A stretch of DNA of 9,329 nt, taken from positions 1-9,329 of the forward strand of contig JALSJL010000429.1 in NCBI GenBank assembly GCA_026989405.1. Direction: 5' to 3'. A program made the translations under genes and the position numbers. Source of the stretch: Marinosulfonomonas sp. (lineage in GTDB: Bacteria > Pseudomonadota > Alphaproteobacteria > Rhodobacterales > Rhodobacteraceae). Under the pieces are notes generated by a model that was given only the letters and a program-made list of their open reading frames with translations, was not told where the DNA came from and did not search any database. Positions 1 through 5,862 of the stretch are shown here, in pieces (position 1 is the stretch's first letter; each line of letters opens with the position of its first letter).

Positions 1-84
1 CCCCATGATGCGCTGGGTGGCTTGCCACCCAGCCTGTATGCAAACCGAAAGGCCGGAAACTCTACTTATGAACTGTCCGCTTGA
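1..84 (+). CDS. IS3-family transposase OrfB, C-terminal end (gene enters from the left)
   Basis: Frame 1 from the window edge gives 27 residues, PHDALGGLPPSLYANRKAGN followed by STYELSA and a TGA at 82-84. This is the usual C-terminus of IS3-family DDE transposases, where the YNxxRPHxxLGxxPPxxY block lies just before the stop. The catalytic D, D and E would lie upstream, outside the window, so I cannot say whether the gene is intact. The bases after the stop (about 80-101) would be the non-coding end and inverted repeat of the element. Assignment to family is fairly firm; subgroup (IS407-like) is a guess from memory of similar tails. Confidence 0.7.
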   Translation, partial: PHDALGGLPPSLYANRKAGNSTYELSA

Positions 85-101
85 CGGGGAAGCTTACGTA
101 A

Positions 102-236
102 CTGCATTCCATCCAGCATGAAAAGCCGGCCCAAAACGCGTTTGTTGAAAGCTTCAAAGGCAAGTTCCGTGAGTACTGCCTGAACCTGCACTGGTTCGCC
201 AGCCTGGATGACGCGTGTTCGATCATCGAGGACTGA
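102..236 (+). pseudogene. IS3-family transposase OrfB fragment (catalytic-E region)
   Basis: Frame 3 carries IQHEKPAQNAFVESFKGKFR followed by EYCLNLHWFASLDDACSIIED and then TGA (234-236). The block PAQNAFVESFKGKFR surrounds the third catalytic acid (E of VESF) of IS3-family integrase-fold transposases, and LNLHWFASLDDA is its usual continuation. A tryptophan is expected where the TGA falls, so one base change probably made the stop. The frame is closed upstream by TAA (99-101), so neither the rest of the DDE domain nor a start is present. This is a remnant placed directly after the end of another IS3-type copy, consistent with nested or recombined insertions. Confidence 0.75.
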
Positions 237-287
237 AGGTTTCGCCGGGCTTGTTTGCAAAATCGGCGGCTTGATAAGATCGTTTTC

Positions 288-594
288 CCACATTCAGGTT
301 GGCTCTGTTTTTGGGTACGATCATCGTTGCTGGCCTACGGCATCGCAGGCAGCATGATCCGGAAAGGCGACTGCTGGGACAATGCGGTGGTGGGAAGCTT
401 TTGGTTTCCTGAAAACGTAGCGGGTCTACTGGTGGAGTTGCCCAACACTTCTAGAAGCCCGGTGGGACATCATTGACTAAAGTGTGATGTTCTATAACAG
501 GCATTGGCTTCATTCCTAGCTGGGTTACCAAAGCCCGAACATTTTCGTAAAAAAGGCCAACTGCACAATGTAGTTTAACTGGGGTGTCCGATAG
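288..594 (+). pseudogene. Decayed IS3-family transposase OrfB (3' third)
   Basis: Frame 3 reads AYGIAGSMIRKGDCWDNAVV, the familiar IS3-family SMSRKGDCWDNAV(M/A)ESFF block. The expected HSDRG motif before it is damaged: only HSG remains, near 291-299. Near 400 a one-base slip moves the match to frame 1, which continues FGFLKT and later VMFYNRHWLHS and LGYQSPNIF, the expected C-terminal tail. Frame 1 has stops at 418, 478, 517 and 571 before the terminal TAG at 592-594. The catalytic E of ESFF reads G here (VVGSFW). It cannot encode a working enzyme. The sequence just after 580 (ggtgtccgat, then ttgacca) resembles the outer end of such elements. Confidence 0.75.
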
Positions 595-619
595 GGCTTG
601 ACCATGTCTGAGCCGCGCG

Positions 620-647
620 CAATATTCTGAGGGGAATTTTAATATTG
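620..647. repeat. Short AT-rich inverted repeat
   Basis: CAATATT (620-626) and AATATTG (641-647) are perfect inverted copies 14 bases apart. It lies in the stretch 595-804, between the IS3 remnant and the structured block that follows, where I see no gene and no other recognisable feature. Function is unknown; chance is possible in AT-rich DNA. Confidence 0.3.
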
Positions 648-804
648 AGCAAACGCCCGGTATGAGACTTACTCAGCCACTTTGGGGATTCCGTGGACGA
701 ACCAATCTTCTCGTCATGAATCGGAACTGCCCGCCAGCCTGATCTGACATGAAAGGAGATGTCGACCTATAAACATATTCACGAAGGCTAGAGCTAGGAG
801 TGAA

Positions 805-842
805 AATCATGCTCCTCGCGGAAAACCACGAGAAGCATGATT
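805..842. repeat. Long hairpin (17-bp arms, AAAA loop)
   Basis: Arms 805-821 and 826-842 pair at 15 of 17 positions around an AAAA loop. The two mismatching positions would be tolerated in RNA as G-U pairs on one strand. There is no T-run after it on either strand, so it is not a typical intrinsic terminator. Its place about 40 bases beyond the omega-RNA-like block is where an IS200/IS605-type element would have its subterminal palindrome. I therefore suggest, without proof, that it is the right end of a small element whose left end is the hairpin near 1061-1095. Confidence 0.55.
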
Positions 843-884
843 GGCTGTGTATTTTAAGCCCCCAGCCTGGGCTATTCCCTTGGA

Positions 885-1060
885 GGGAGGAATTCTAGAC
901 GCAACTGTCCTGTCGTCTTAACCAGAGCTTTTCGGATGCTCCTCTGCATCTCAGCGTTTTACGCTTGCACTGGCGCATTGGTGCTGCTTTCCTTAGCAGC
1001 CCGTGTAGGACTCTTTCCCCTACGATGTTACACCTCACGGTGTTAAACAGCTGCTTTATT
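885..1060 (-). ncRNA. Probable IscB-type omega RNA (HEARO RNA), orphan, no iscB beside it
   Basis: There is no credible open frame here, but closely packed stems are visible, all read on the minus strand: ACACC/GGTGT (1030-1043), GTAGG/CCTAC around a GGAAAGAGT loop (1005-1023), GCTGCT/AGCAGC (983-1000), AGCGT/ACGCT (953-965), and CAGAG/CTCTG (923-946) overlapping GATGC/GCATC (935-950). Single-stranded segments include TCGTAGGGGAAAG, AGCACCAATG and GCAGAGGA...CCGAAAAGCTC. Their order and wording match what I remember of HEARO RNAs, the guide-RNA scaffolds located upstream of IscB (HNH/RuvC) genes in IS200/IS605-type elements. An iscB reading frame should start below about 880 on the minus strand; instead there is the 805-842 hairpin and then IS3 debris. 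The guide would lie at the RNA 5' end (above about 1060); I cannot set its boundary. The family call rests on memory, not on a covariance-model search. Confidence 0.55.
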
Positions 1061-1095
1061 TAGACTCGCGAACTACGAGTATTGGACCGAGTCTA
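1061..1095. repeat. Hairpin, possible left end of the omega-RNA element
   Basis: TAGACTCG (1061-1068) and CGAGTCTA (1088-1095) form a perfect 8-bp stem. ACTCG (1064-1068) can alternatively pair with CGAGT (1076-1080). The hairpin sits directly at the 5' side of the omega-RNA-like block on the minus strand. This is where the subterminal palindrome of an IS200/IS605-type left end would be expected. Confidence 0.4.
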
Positions 1096-1256
1096 TAATC
1101 GGATGTTTTTTTTGTCAAATTGGCCTTGATCCCCGGATAACTTTCGGTCGAAGCTGACGAAAAAAGCGCACGCTGCGGGAGTTACGGCGAAAAGCCAAGG
1201 GGCCCAACTTTCACTCCACAGGTGCACCAACGCCAAGACTACAAACATTTTAGGCC

Positions 1257-2474
1257 AAGATCGAGATTGAGTTCACCGATGAGAAGCTCACCAGCCATGG
1301 GGGTTGGATGTATCTTGGACGCCTGTTCAGGCAGTTGAGGCTGTGAAGGCGTATCGGGAGGTCGATTTGCCTGAAGCGGCGTCGTCGAGGCGCCTCGTAT
1401 GCCCGGATGCTGCTCTTCGCTGGCGGCTTATCAATTAGCAGGGGGGCGCCCATTCGGATGTGGATGTGCTGCGCGAGGATGCGGTGCCGGACAGTGGCCG
1501 CGTGGGAGCGTCTCTGATTCCGTTTCACCGCGACGGAGGTGGCGACGCTGGAGGCCGTAGTGCAGTCGGTGACCCGGGGAAGGTGGTGCCTGCGGTGATC
1601 GCCCACGAGGTGGACAGTCGGGGCTATCTGCCGGTGTTTGTGGTTGGCAGCGCCATTGAAGTGGAACGGCGGCTGTTCGAGGGCGCGGCGAAAGGCTATA
1701 ACGGGCAGATGCAGTATTGACTGCATGGGGTCTTTGTCGGCTGCATCAGGACGGGGTGTCGGTCACCGAAGGCTGGCAGGCGCAACTGGAGGCTGTGGCC
1801 CGGTGGATTGACAGGAACACACCCGTTTGGGACCATGTCGATCATGCCTGCTACAGCCACGACTTCGCGGACTTCTGCCACACTCAGGGCTGGGACTGCT
1901 CGGTCAGCGTGAGCCATGACGGCTTCCGCCGCCCGGTGCTGGAGAGTATCGAGGACCTTCCCGATGCGGCCTGGACCGACATCGGTCTGGCTGAGGCGGC
2001 TACCCTGACCAGGCACCGGCCCCATGGCTGGTGCGAACCCCCTTATGTGGTCGTACGCCGCACCCATGATGGCCTTCAGGGGCGTCTGCATCCGGCCTAT
2101 ACAGTCATCCTGGTCTCTCTCGTGACGATCTGCCATTGGAGGAGCTGATCCGCCGGCACCGACAGAAGCGGGGTCAGGAGAATGCCTTCAAAGGATCTCT
2201 GATCGATCTGGTCCTGCATCACCCGCCTTGTCGGGCCTTTCATACCAGCCAAGCCTACTGCCTCTGTGGTCAGCTCGCCCAGTTGCTGTTGCACATGATC
2301 CAGTACCACCTGTTGCCAGCCAGGGCACGCCGCCATGGTATCCGCCCCATTATCCGGCACCTGATCCGCACTGTGGCACGGCTGGTCCACAGTGCCCGAC
2401 GGTGGCGGCTGGACTTTTCAAAGACGGCGTTCCGGCTTGACTGGCTCTATCACGCCGTCTGTCAACTGGAGTAG
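1257..2474 (+). pseudogene. IS1380-family transposase, multiply frameshifted
   Basis: Pieces in all three plus frames join into one IS1380-type DDE transposase. The pieces run: KIEIEFTDEKLTSHGG at 1257 (frame 3, TGA at 1344); EAVKAYREVDLPEAASS (frame 2); GASYARMLL (frame 3); HSDVDVLREDAV (frame 2); VVPAVIAHEVDSRGY and EGAAKGYN (frame 2, TGA at 1718); then EGWQAQLEAVARWIDRN, SHDFADFCHTQGWD and ESIEDLPDAAWTDIGLAEAA (frame 1, to 2148). From 2136 (frame 3) come EELIRRHRQKRGQENAFKG, LHHPPCR and ARRHGIRPIIRHLIRTVARL, ending WLYHAVCQLE and TAG. QENAFKG holds the third catalytic residue and VDHACYS the region of the second. The segment that should contain the first aspartate (VDLDST-like) reads VFVVGSAIEVERRLF, so that residue is lost. 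Left terminal sequence may begin near 1133 (ggataactttcggtcg); I could not find a matching right inverted repeat. Confidence 0.85.
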
Positions 2475-2869
2475 CCGGCACCCATTCTTGTTGCAAAAGA
2501 ACTGGGAGCGCCTGGCTCAGGGACGCCTTATGCCTTGACCGACGTTACGACTCTGACCTCCGCCCCCCTGCCCCAGCATCACTGTTCAGTGCAGAAGCCG
2601 TCTTGCTGATTTATTTGTTCTTCACAGCGGCACTACCTCCACTTACAGGCGATCAGAATGAGCCATCGTAATCCTGGGGACTACAGTCTACCAAGGGCTC
2701 AAGGATCGAAGGGGAAAGATACCTTTTCCGCAAACTGAAGTGCAGATTGTTTTCCTCATGTGGTTCGCATGCGAACCGGTGTTGAGCTGATCTGTAAAGC
2801 CCCTCACCTGCTTGACCCAGAATGACAAACTCCATTTCAGTAAAATAATATCGGAGCCTTTCCTCCTGC
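2475..2869. other. Stretch without a supported gene
   Basis: After the IS1380 remnant I see no convincing coding region. A minus-strand open frame of 92 codons (2653-2931) overlaps the next gene, has no ribosome binding site and shows no recognisable motif, so I do not call it. The only marked structure is the 16-bp palindrome at 2762-2777. The base composition is less GC-rich than the transposase region to the left. Confidence 0.5.
2762..2777. repeat. Perfect 16-bp palindrome
   Basis: GGTTCGCATGCGAACC is perfectly self-complementary with no spacer. It lies about 95 bases downstream of the stop of the small minus-strand gene. It could be a dimeric-regulator or resolvase-type binding site, or a conserved site from a lost element. 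There is no U-run to support a terminator. Confidence 0.4.
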
Positions 2870-3058
2870 TCATCCTGTAACCAGATATGACCGATTATAG
2901 CTTTTCTTCCACAGCACCAGTACCGCTGCAATCCCCGCTGCCACAGTGGCGCGCATGGCCCAGGTGTACAGCCGCCGCCGGCGTTCGCGCCGTTTCATGC
3001 GTTCACGCTCCGTTGTGATGCGTTCGGCCAGTTCAACATATACTGAGTTTCGGGTCAT
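2870..3058 (-). CDS. Small single-pass membrane protein, unknown
   Basis: A 62-residue protein starting at the ATG at 3058. I prefer this start to the in-frame GTG at 3070 because GTGAGGA is spaced correctly in front of it. Residues 1-29 are polar and very rich in R, K and E, with a probable short basic helix (RERMKRRERRRR). Residues 33-50 (WAMRATVAAGIAAVLVLW) form one transmembrane segment. A short tail KKSYNRSYLVTG follows. The basic stretch before the segment suggests the N-terminus stays in the cytoplasm. The start is 12 bases after the stop of the upstream lipoprotein gene, so the two are probably co-transcribed. I recognise no family, and small size leaves some doubt that it is real. 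Confidence 0.5.
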   Translation of the reverse strand: MTRNSVYVELAERITTERERMKRRERRRRLYTWAMRATVAAGIAAVLVLWKKSYNRSYLVTG

Positions 3059-3070
3059 GGTATTCCTCAC

Positions 3071-3652
3071 TTAAAGAATGTGGACTTTCTGAGGGACGTA
3101 TTTGCAGTCGTAATGGTAGGCATCACAGACCTTGAGTATGAAGTACAGGTCTCCGGGAACCTCATTCGGAATGAGGTACAGGTTCATTGAAACGGCATAT
3201 TGAAAGGGATCACAGCGGACGTATCCATCGGTGTTCATGTCGCACTGAATGGTGTTTTGGAAGCCGCAGAACAAGCTCCCGTCGTCCGAGCAGTTCCAGT
3301 ATTTATTGAGATCACCATCGATCAGGCCCGTGCCATCCCCAAGTTCGTTGAGCACATCGTCCTCGCTGAAGTACAGCCAGATAAAGAACAGGGGTATGGA
3401 CTCCACATCCCAACGGATCTGGAATGCGCCATTGTTGATCGAGGGATCGATGACCGGAGTGCCATCGGGCAAGGCTGGAGCGTTCCCGATCACCTTGAAT
3501 TCGTGGATTTGGGTGGGAACCGAGACGGATCCGTTGTTACCGCTTCCATTTCCATCGCCATCGCCGTTGTCATCACCGCCCGAACCGCCTCCGCAGGCAG
3601 CCAGGGTCAACAACACCCCCACGATAATAAAGTGATAAGCGCGCATCTTCAT
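3071..3652 (-). CDS. Secreted lipoprotein, unknown family
   Basis: 193 residues from the ATG at 3652. An ATG at 3658 is in frame but sits one base from the AGGAG motif, while the ATG at 3652 has a 7-base spacer, so it is the likelier start. The signal peptide MKMRAYHFIIVGVLLTLAAC ends in the lipobox LAAC with acylated Cys20; the next residue is Gly, which predicts sorting to the outer membrane. A flexible Gly/Asp/Asn/Ser linker of about 23 residues follows (GGGSGGDDNGDGDGNGSGNN). The remaining domain has alternating hydrophobic strands and six cysteines (NCS, LFC, IQC, VRC, KVC, YDC) that could form disulfides in the periplasm or outside. DGTPVIDPS and DMNTDGYVRC are notable Asp-rich loops. 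I recognise no named domain. It is followed by the small membrane protein gene and preceded by an AT-rich region. Confidence 0.8.
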   Translation of the reverse strand: MKMRAYHFIIVGVLLTLAACGGGSGGDDNGDGDGNGSGNNGSVSVPTQIHEFKVIGNAPALPDGTPVIDPSINNGAFQIRWDVESIPLFFIWLYFSEDDVLNELGDGTGLIDGDLNKYWNCSDDGSLFCGFQNTIQCDMNTDGYVRCDPFQYAVSMNLYLIPNEVPGDLYFILKVCDAYHYDCKYVPQKVHIL

Positions 3653-4176
3653 TGACATTCTCCTTTTTGGATAGATGGACTTTCTCCGTTACATTCTGTC
3701 AACCGTATATCTGCAGATTGAGATTACGGCCAAAGAACAGATGGATTTACCCTTGATCGAAGCATCATCATATTCTGTGTCGGATGCACGAGAAAAATGA
3801 AAAAACGTTTCCCGAGCATCCCTCTACAGCTCCTGACCAAAAAGATCAAATAGATTAAATCATATTTAAAATTTAAGTCAATTCCATAAAAAACAACCCA
3901 TAAACAAAGTTTAACTAATATGTGTATTGATTTTTCTGATTATTCTCCTTCACGCTCAATCGTTACTTTCGATGTCAACCCTTGATTTTACCAATGAGTT
4001 ACCCTCTTAATTACGGCAGTTTGAAAAATTCATACAATCTGCGAGAAAGTCAGCATGGAAGTCCGCTCATTACTAACCAATAAGCTCGCCCCATTTTGGT
4101 CGAATTCAAGATGAGCCAAGTGGACATGAACTCAGCAAGTTTCCAACACGCACCTGAATCAAAGAGTAGACAGCAC
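3653..4176. other. AT-rich divergent intergenic region
   Basis: About 520 bases without a supported gene lie between the minus-strand lipoprotein and the plus-strand cassette. The part 3840-3960 is strongly AT-rich. A TTG-initiated extension of the next gene back to 4096 is open but has no ribosome binding site and would put 27 residues before a good signal peptide, so I leave it out. On the minus strand, TTGACT (3881-3876) and TAATCT (3857-3852) with an 18-base spacer is a weak promoter candidate for the lipoprotein, though it would give a leader of about 190 bases. Confidence 0.5.
4011..4038 (+). promoter_or_regulatory. Candidate promoter of the lipoprotein-HNH cassette
   Basis: TACAAT at 4033-4038 matches the sigma-70 -10 box at five of six positions. 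TTACGG, 16 bases upstream (4011-4016), is a poor -35 box. The distance to the first start codon at 4177 is about 135 bases. This is a consensus match only, in AT-rich DNA where chance matches are common. Confidence 0.25.
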
Positions 4177-4569
4177 ATGAATATCACCCCCTTCGTCGCA
4201 ATCTCCCTCTCTCTTTCACTGTCCGCCTGCCGGATCGCGGCTCCGTCCGATCCCTACTTGCAGGACTTCAATCCGCGGTATTATGAAGACTGGTCCTGTG
4301 CCGATCTGAAGCAGGAGCTGGCCTATGTCCTCGGCCGGCTCAAGCAACGGCATCACGGGTTGAAGTCCGAGAAGAACGAGGACCTGGCGCTGACGGCCAC
4401 GGGGCTGGCGTTGTTCCCCCCGGCGCTGGCGCTGGTTCGTATCTCGGAGAACGAGGACGACCGGGACTATGCGGCCCTGGTCAAGAGCGCGCAGGGCATC
4501 AGCCGCGCAGCCCGCGACAAGTCCTGTCCGGGCATCCCTGAAATCATCGACATGGAGGCATCCTCATGA
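4177..4569 (+). CDS. Outer-membrane lipoprotein, first of a related pair
   Basis: 130 residues beginning MNITPFVAISLSLSLSAC, a short signal peptide with lipobox LSAC and acylated Cys18; Arg at the next position does not retain it in the inner membrane. After a linker, Cys41 and Cys117 bracket a helical domain: CADLKQELAYVLGRLKQRHH, then LALTATGLALFPPALALV, a hydrophobic stretch too short and Pro-rich to be a sure membrane span, then DYAALVKSAQGISRAARDKSC. This layout (Cys-x-x-LK-x-E, a G-x-x-LF-x-PAL middle, an A-rich helix ending K-x-C) recalls a widespread class of small proteobacterial lipoproteins of unknown role. The two conserved cysteines could form a disulfide. Its stop overlaps the next start (ATGA), so translation is probably coupled. 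Only a weak ribosome binding site is seen. Confidence 0.75.
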   Translation: MNITPFVAISLSLSLSACRIAAPSDPYLQDFNPRYYEDWSCADLKQELAYVLGRLKQRHHGLKSEKNEDLALTATGLALFPPALALVRISENEDDRDYAALVKSAQGISRAARDKSCPGIPEIIDMEASS

Positions 4570-5057
4570 ACCGTATGTTCGTCACTGTACTGGCGGCCGG
4601 CATCCTGGCCGGTTGCGCCAAGCCTGCCGATCGCATCGGCGTGATCCACAATGATCCGAATGCGTTTCGCGACATGGATTGCGATACGCTGAAGGTGGAG
4701 ATCGTGGCCCTGGACGACTGGATCTCGCGCGAGGGCGAGCGGCTGGACCGGCGGGCTTCGGCCGATGGCTTTCAGCTGACCGCCAGCATCCTGATCAGCC
4801 CCTTGCCGATCGGCCTCGGCACGGAGGGCAACAACCGCAACGTGATGGAGGAGGAGCTGCGCTTCGGCAAGGCCAAGGGGCGCGCCATCGGCATGCGTCG
4901 GGAAGCCATGCGCAAGGGTTGCAGTGGTACGGAGCATTTCCCCGATGAGATCGCGGCCATCGAGCGCAACGACTACCGGTTCGTGCGCGCCGAGGGCGAT
5001 GCCGTCAATTCCCTGACCTCTCCGGTGCGCGGCAGCGCCAACTATTCGATGCCGTGA
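4566..5057 (+). CDS. Outer-membrane lipoprotein, second of a related pair
   Basis: 163 residues from an ATG behind a strong GGAGG seven bases upstream, inside the end of the preceding gene. The signal peptide MNRMFVTVLAAGILAGC has lipobox LAGC (Cys17, then Ala). The mature part repeats the plan of the upstream lipoprotein: Cys39 in DCDTLKVE, a central LTASILISPLPIGLG, and a helix KAKGRAIGMRREAMRKGC ending at Cys119. The Cys-to-Cys distance is 80 residues here and 76 in its neighbour, and the LTA motif falls at nearly the same offset. I infer a tandem duplication that has diverged. It differs in having a 44-residue tail after Cys119, with no motif I recognise. Role unknown; it may act with its partner in the outer membrane. 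Confidence 0.8.
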   Translation: MNRMFVTVLAAGILAGCAKPADRIGVIHNDPNAFRDMDCDTLKVEIVALDDWISREGERLDRRASADGFQLTASILISPLPIGLGTEGNNRNVMEEELRFGKAKGRAIGMRREAMRKGCSGTEHFPDEIAAIERNDYRFVRAEGDAVNSLTSPVRGSANYSMP

Positions 5058-5063
5058 CCGCCC

Positions 5064-5459
5064 ATGATCGTGTTCGTGATGTCCCGCCGGCAGCTGGATG
5101 CCGCCTGGCAGCACTGGATCGATGCCGCGGACTGTGACGCGGCCCGCCGGCAACGCCAGGCCTTGAGGAAGGTGAGCGACACGTTCTTCGATAGCCCGGA
5201 TGCCCGCGTACTGCGGGCGCCTTCCGGGCTGTACAGTTTCACTCTGGACGATGTACTGAGGACCAGCCGCCAGTGGTTCGATGCTCAGGTTCTACTGCAA
5301 CCCGACAAGGCCGATGCGATCCGTTCGTGGCAGAGACGATTCGATGCGCACTGGGGCTGTTGGGGGATTGGCGCCAAGCTGGTGGTACGGGAATGCCTGT
5401 CGACCGATGACTTCGAGGCCTGCAGCGAGGCCGGTACGGACGAAAGCGTGGCCGCCTGA
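5064..5459 (+). CDS. Unrecognised 131-residue protein in the cassette
   Basis: Begins six bases after the preceding stop and ends in TGATG, overlapping the HNH start. It is therefore surely part of the same operon. No clear ribosome binding site precedes either ATG (5064 or in-frame 5079), so its translation may depend on the gene before it. The product is soluble, with no signal peptide or membrane segment. It is rich in Arg, Asp, Ala and Trp; notable segments are MSRRQLDAAWQHWIDAADCD near the start, a central RAPSGLYSFTLDDVLRTSRQ, and FDAHWGCWGIGAKLVVRECL near the C-terminus. High GC at third codon positions supports real coding. I do not recognise the family; its position suggests a partner of the nuclease-like protein that follows. 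Confidence 0.65.
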   Translation: MIVFVMSRRQLDAAWQHWIDAADCDAARRQRQALRKVSDTFFDSPDARVLRAPSGLYSFTLDDVLRTSRQWFDAQVLLQPDKADAIRSWQRRFDAHWGCWGIGAKLVVRECLSTDDFEACSEAGTDESVAA

Positions 5460-5836
5460 TGCCGATACGCCCGGAAATGAATGCCCGCTACCCAAAGGAC
5501 TGGGCGCTGCGCAGCCGGTTCGTCCGGTACTTCCGGGCGCGCAACCGCTGCGAATGGTGCGGGGTGCCGAACGGCGCCTGGCGCCATGGCCCGAGCGGCG
5601 AATGGACACTGAATGCCGATACGGCAGCTACCTGGTCCAGCACCCGCGCCGGCAAGGTATCAAAGGTCGTCCTCACCTGCGCCCATGTTCACGATCACCG
5701 ACCGGAGGCCTCGAGCCTGCTCAATCTGGCGGCGCTGTGTCAGCGCTGCCACAACCGTCACGATGCCCCGATGCGCCAGGCACACGCTCGTGAGCGGCGC
5801 CGGCGCGCGTCCGGGCAAATGGAGCTGGATGTGTAA
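5459..5836 (+). CDS. HNH endonuclease-like protein
   Basis: 125 residues. The start ATG shares bases with the preceding TGA. A Cys31-x-x-Cys34 pair (RCEWCG) and a Cys94-x-x-Cys97 pair (LCQRCHNRHD) would bind structural zinc. Between them VVLTCAHVHDHRPEASSLLN supplies His76/His78/His80, and with Asn89 in LLNLAALC and His98 after the second pair it gives the HNH pattern. HNH proteins of this CxxC form are metal-dependent DNA nucleases common in phages and integrative elements. The segment between the first zinc pair and the His motif is longer (about 40 residues) than in the compact forms I remember. Whether it cuts DNA is not shown; it could serve DNA processing of the element or defence. It ends 12 bases before the convergent integrase stop. 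Confidence 0.8.
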   Translation: MPIRPEMNARYPKDWALRSRFVRYFRARNRCEWCGVPNGAWRHGPSGEWTLNADTAATWSSTRAGKVSKVVLTCAHVHDHRPEASSLLNLAALCQRCHNRHDAPMRQAHARERRRRASGQMELDV

Positions 5837-5841
5837 GGCCG

Positions 5842-5862
5842 CTCCGTGCTACAGGTACGGAG
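5842..5862. terminator. Small hairpin at the convergent HNH/integrase ends
   Basis: CTCCGT (5842-5847) and ACGGAG (5857-5862) pair perfectly around a nine-base loop, exactly where the HNH and integrase genes meet tail to tail. There is no clear U-run on either side. It may be a weak two-way terminator or chance. Confidence 0.3.

Noticed and set aside
12..33. Perfect 10-bp stem hairpin resembling a terminator
   Set aside because: It lies inside the coding end of the IS3 transposase (codons for LGGLPPS), and no U-run follows.
1250..1726. 158-codon open frame on the minus strand
   Set aside because: It is antisense to the IS1380 remnant, whose plus-strand pieces match a known transposase family.
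2653..2931. 92-codon minus-strand open frame
   Set aside because: No ribosome binding site or recognisable motif; it overlaps the better-supported small membrane protein gene in another frame.
3200..3655. 151-codon plus-strand open frame
   Set aside because: It is antisense to the lipoprotein, which has a clear signal peptide, lipobox and ribosome binding site.
4096..4176. N-terminal extension of the first cassette lipoprotein from a TTG
   Set aside because: It would bury the signal peptide behind 27 polar residues and has no ribosome binding site.
4467..5153. 228-codon minus-strand open frame
   Set aside because: Antisense shadow of the lipoprotein pair; GC-rich codon use there opens false frames.
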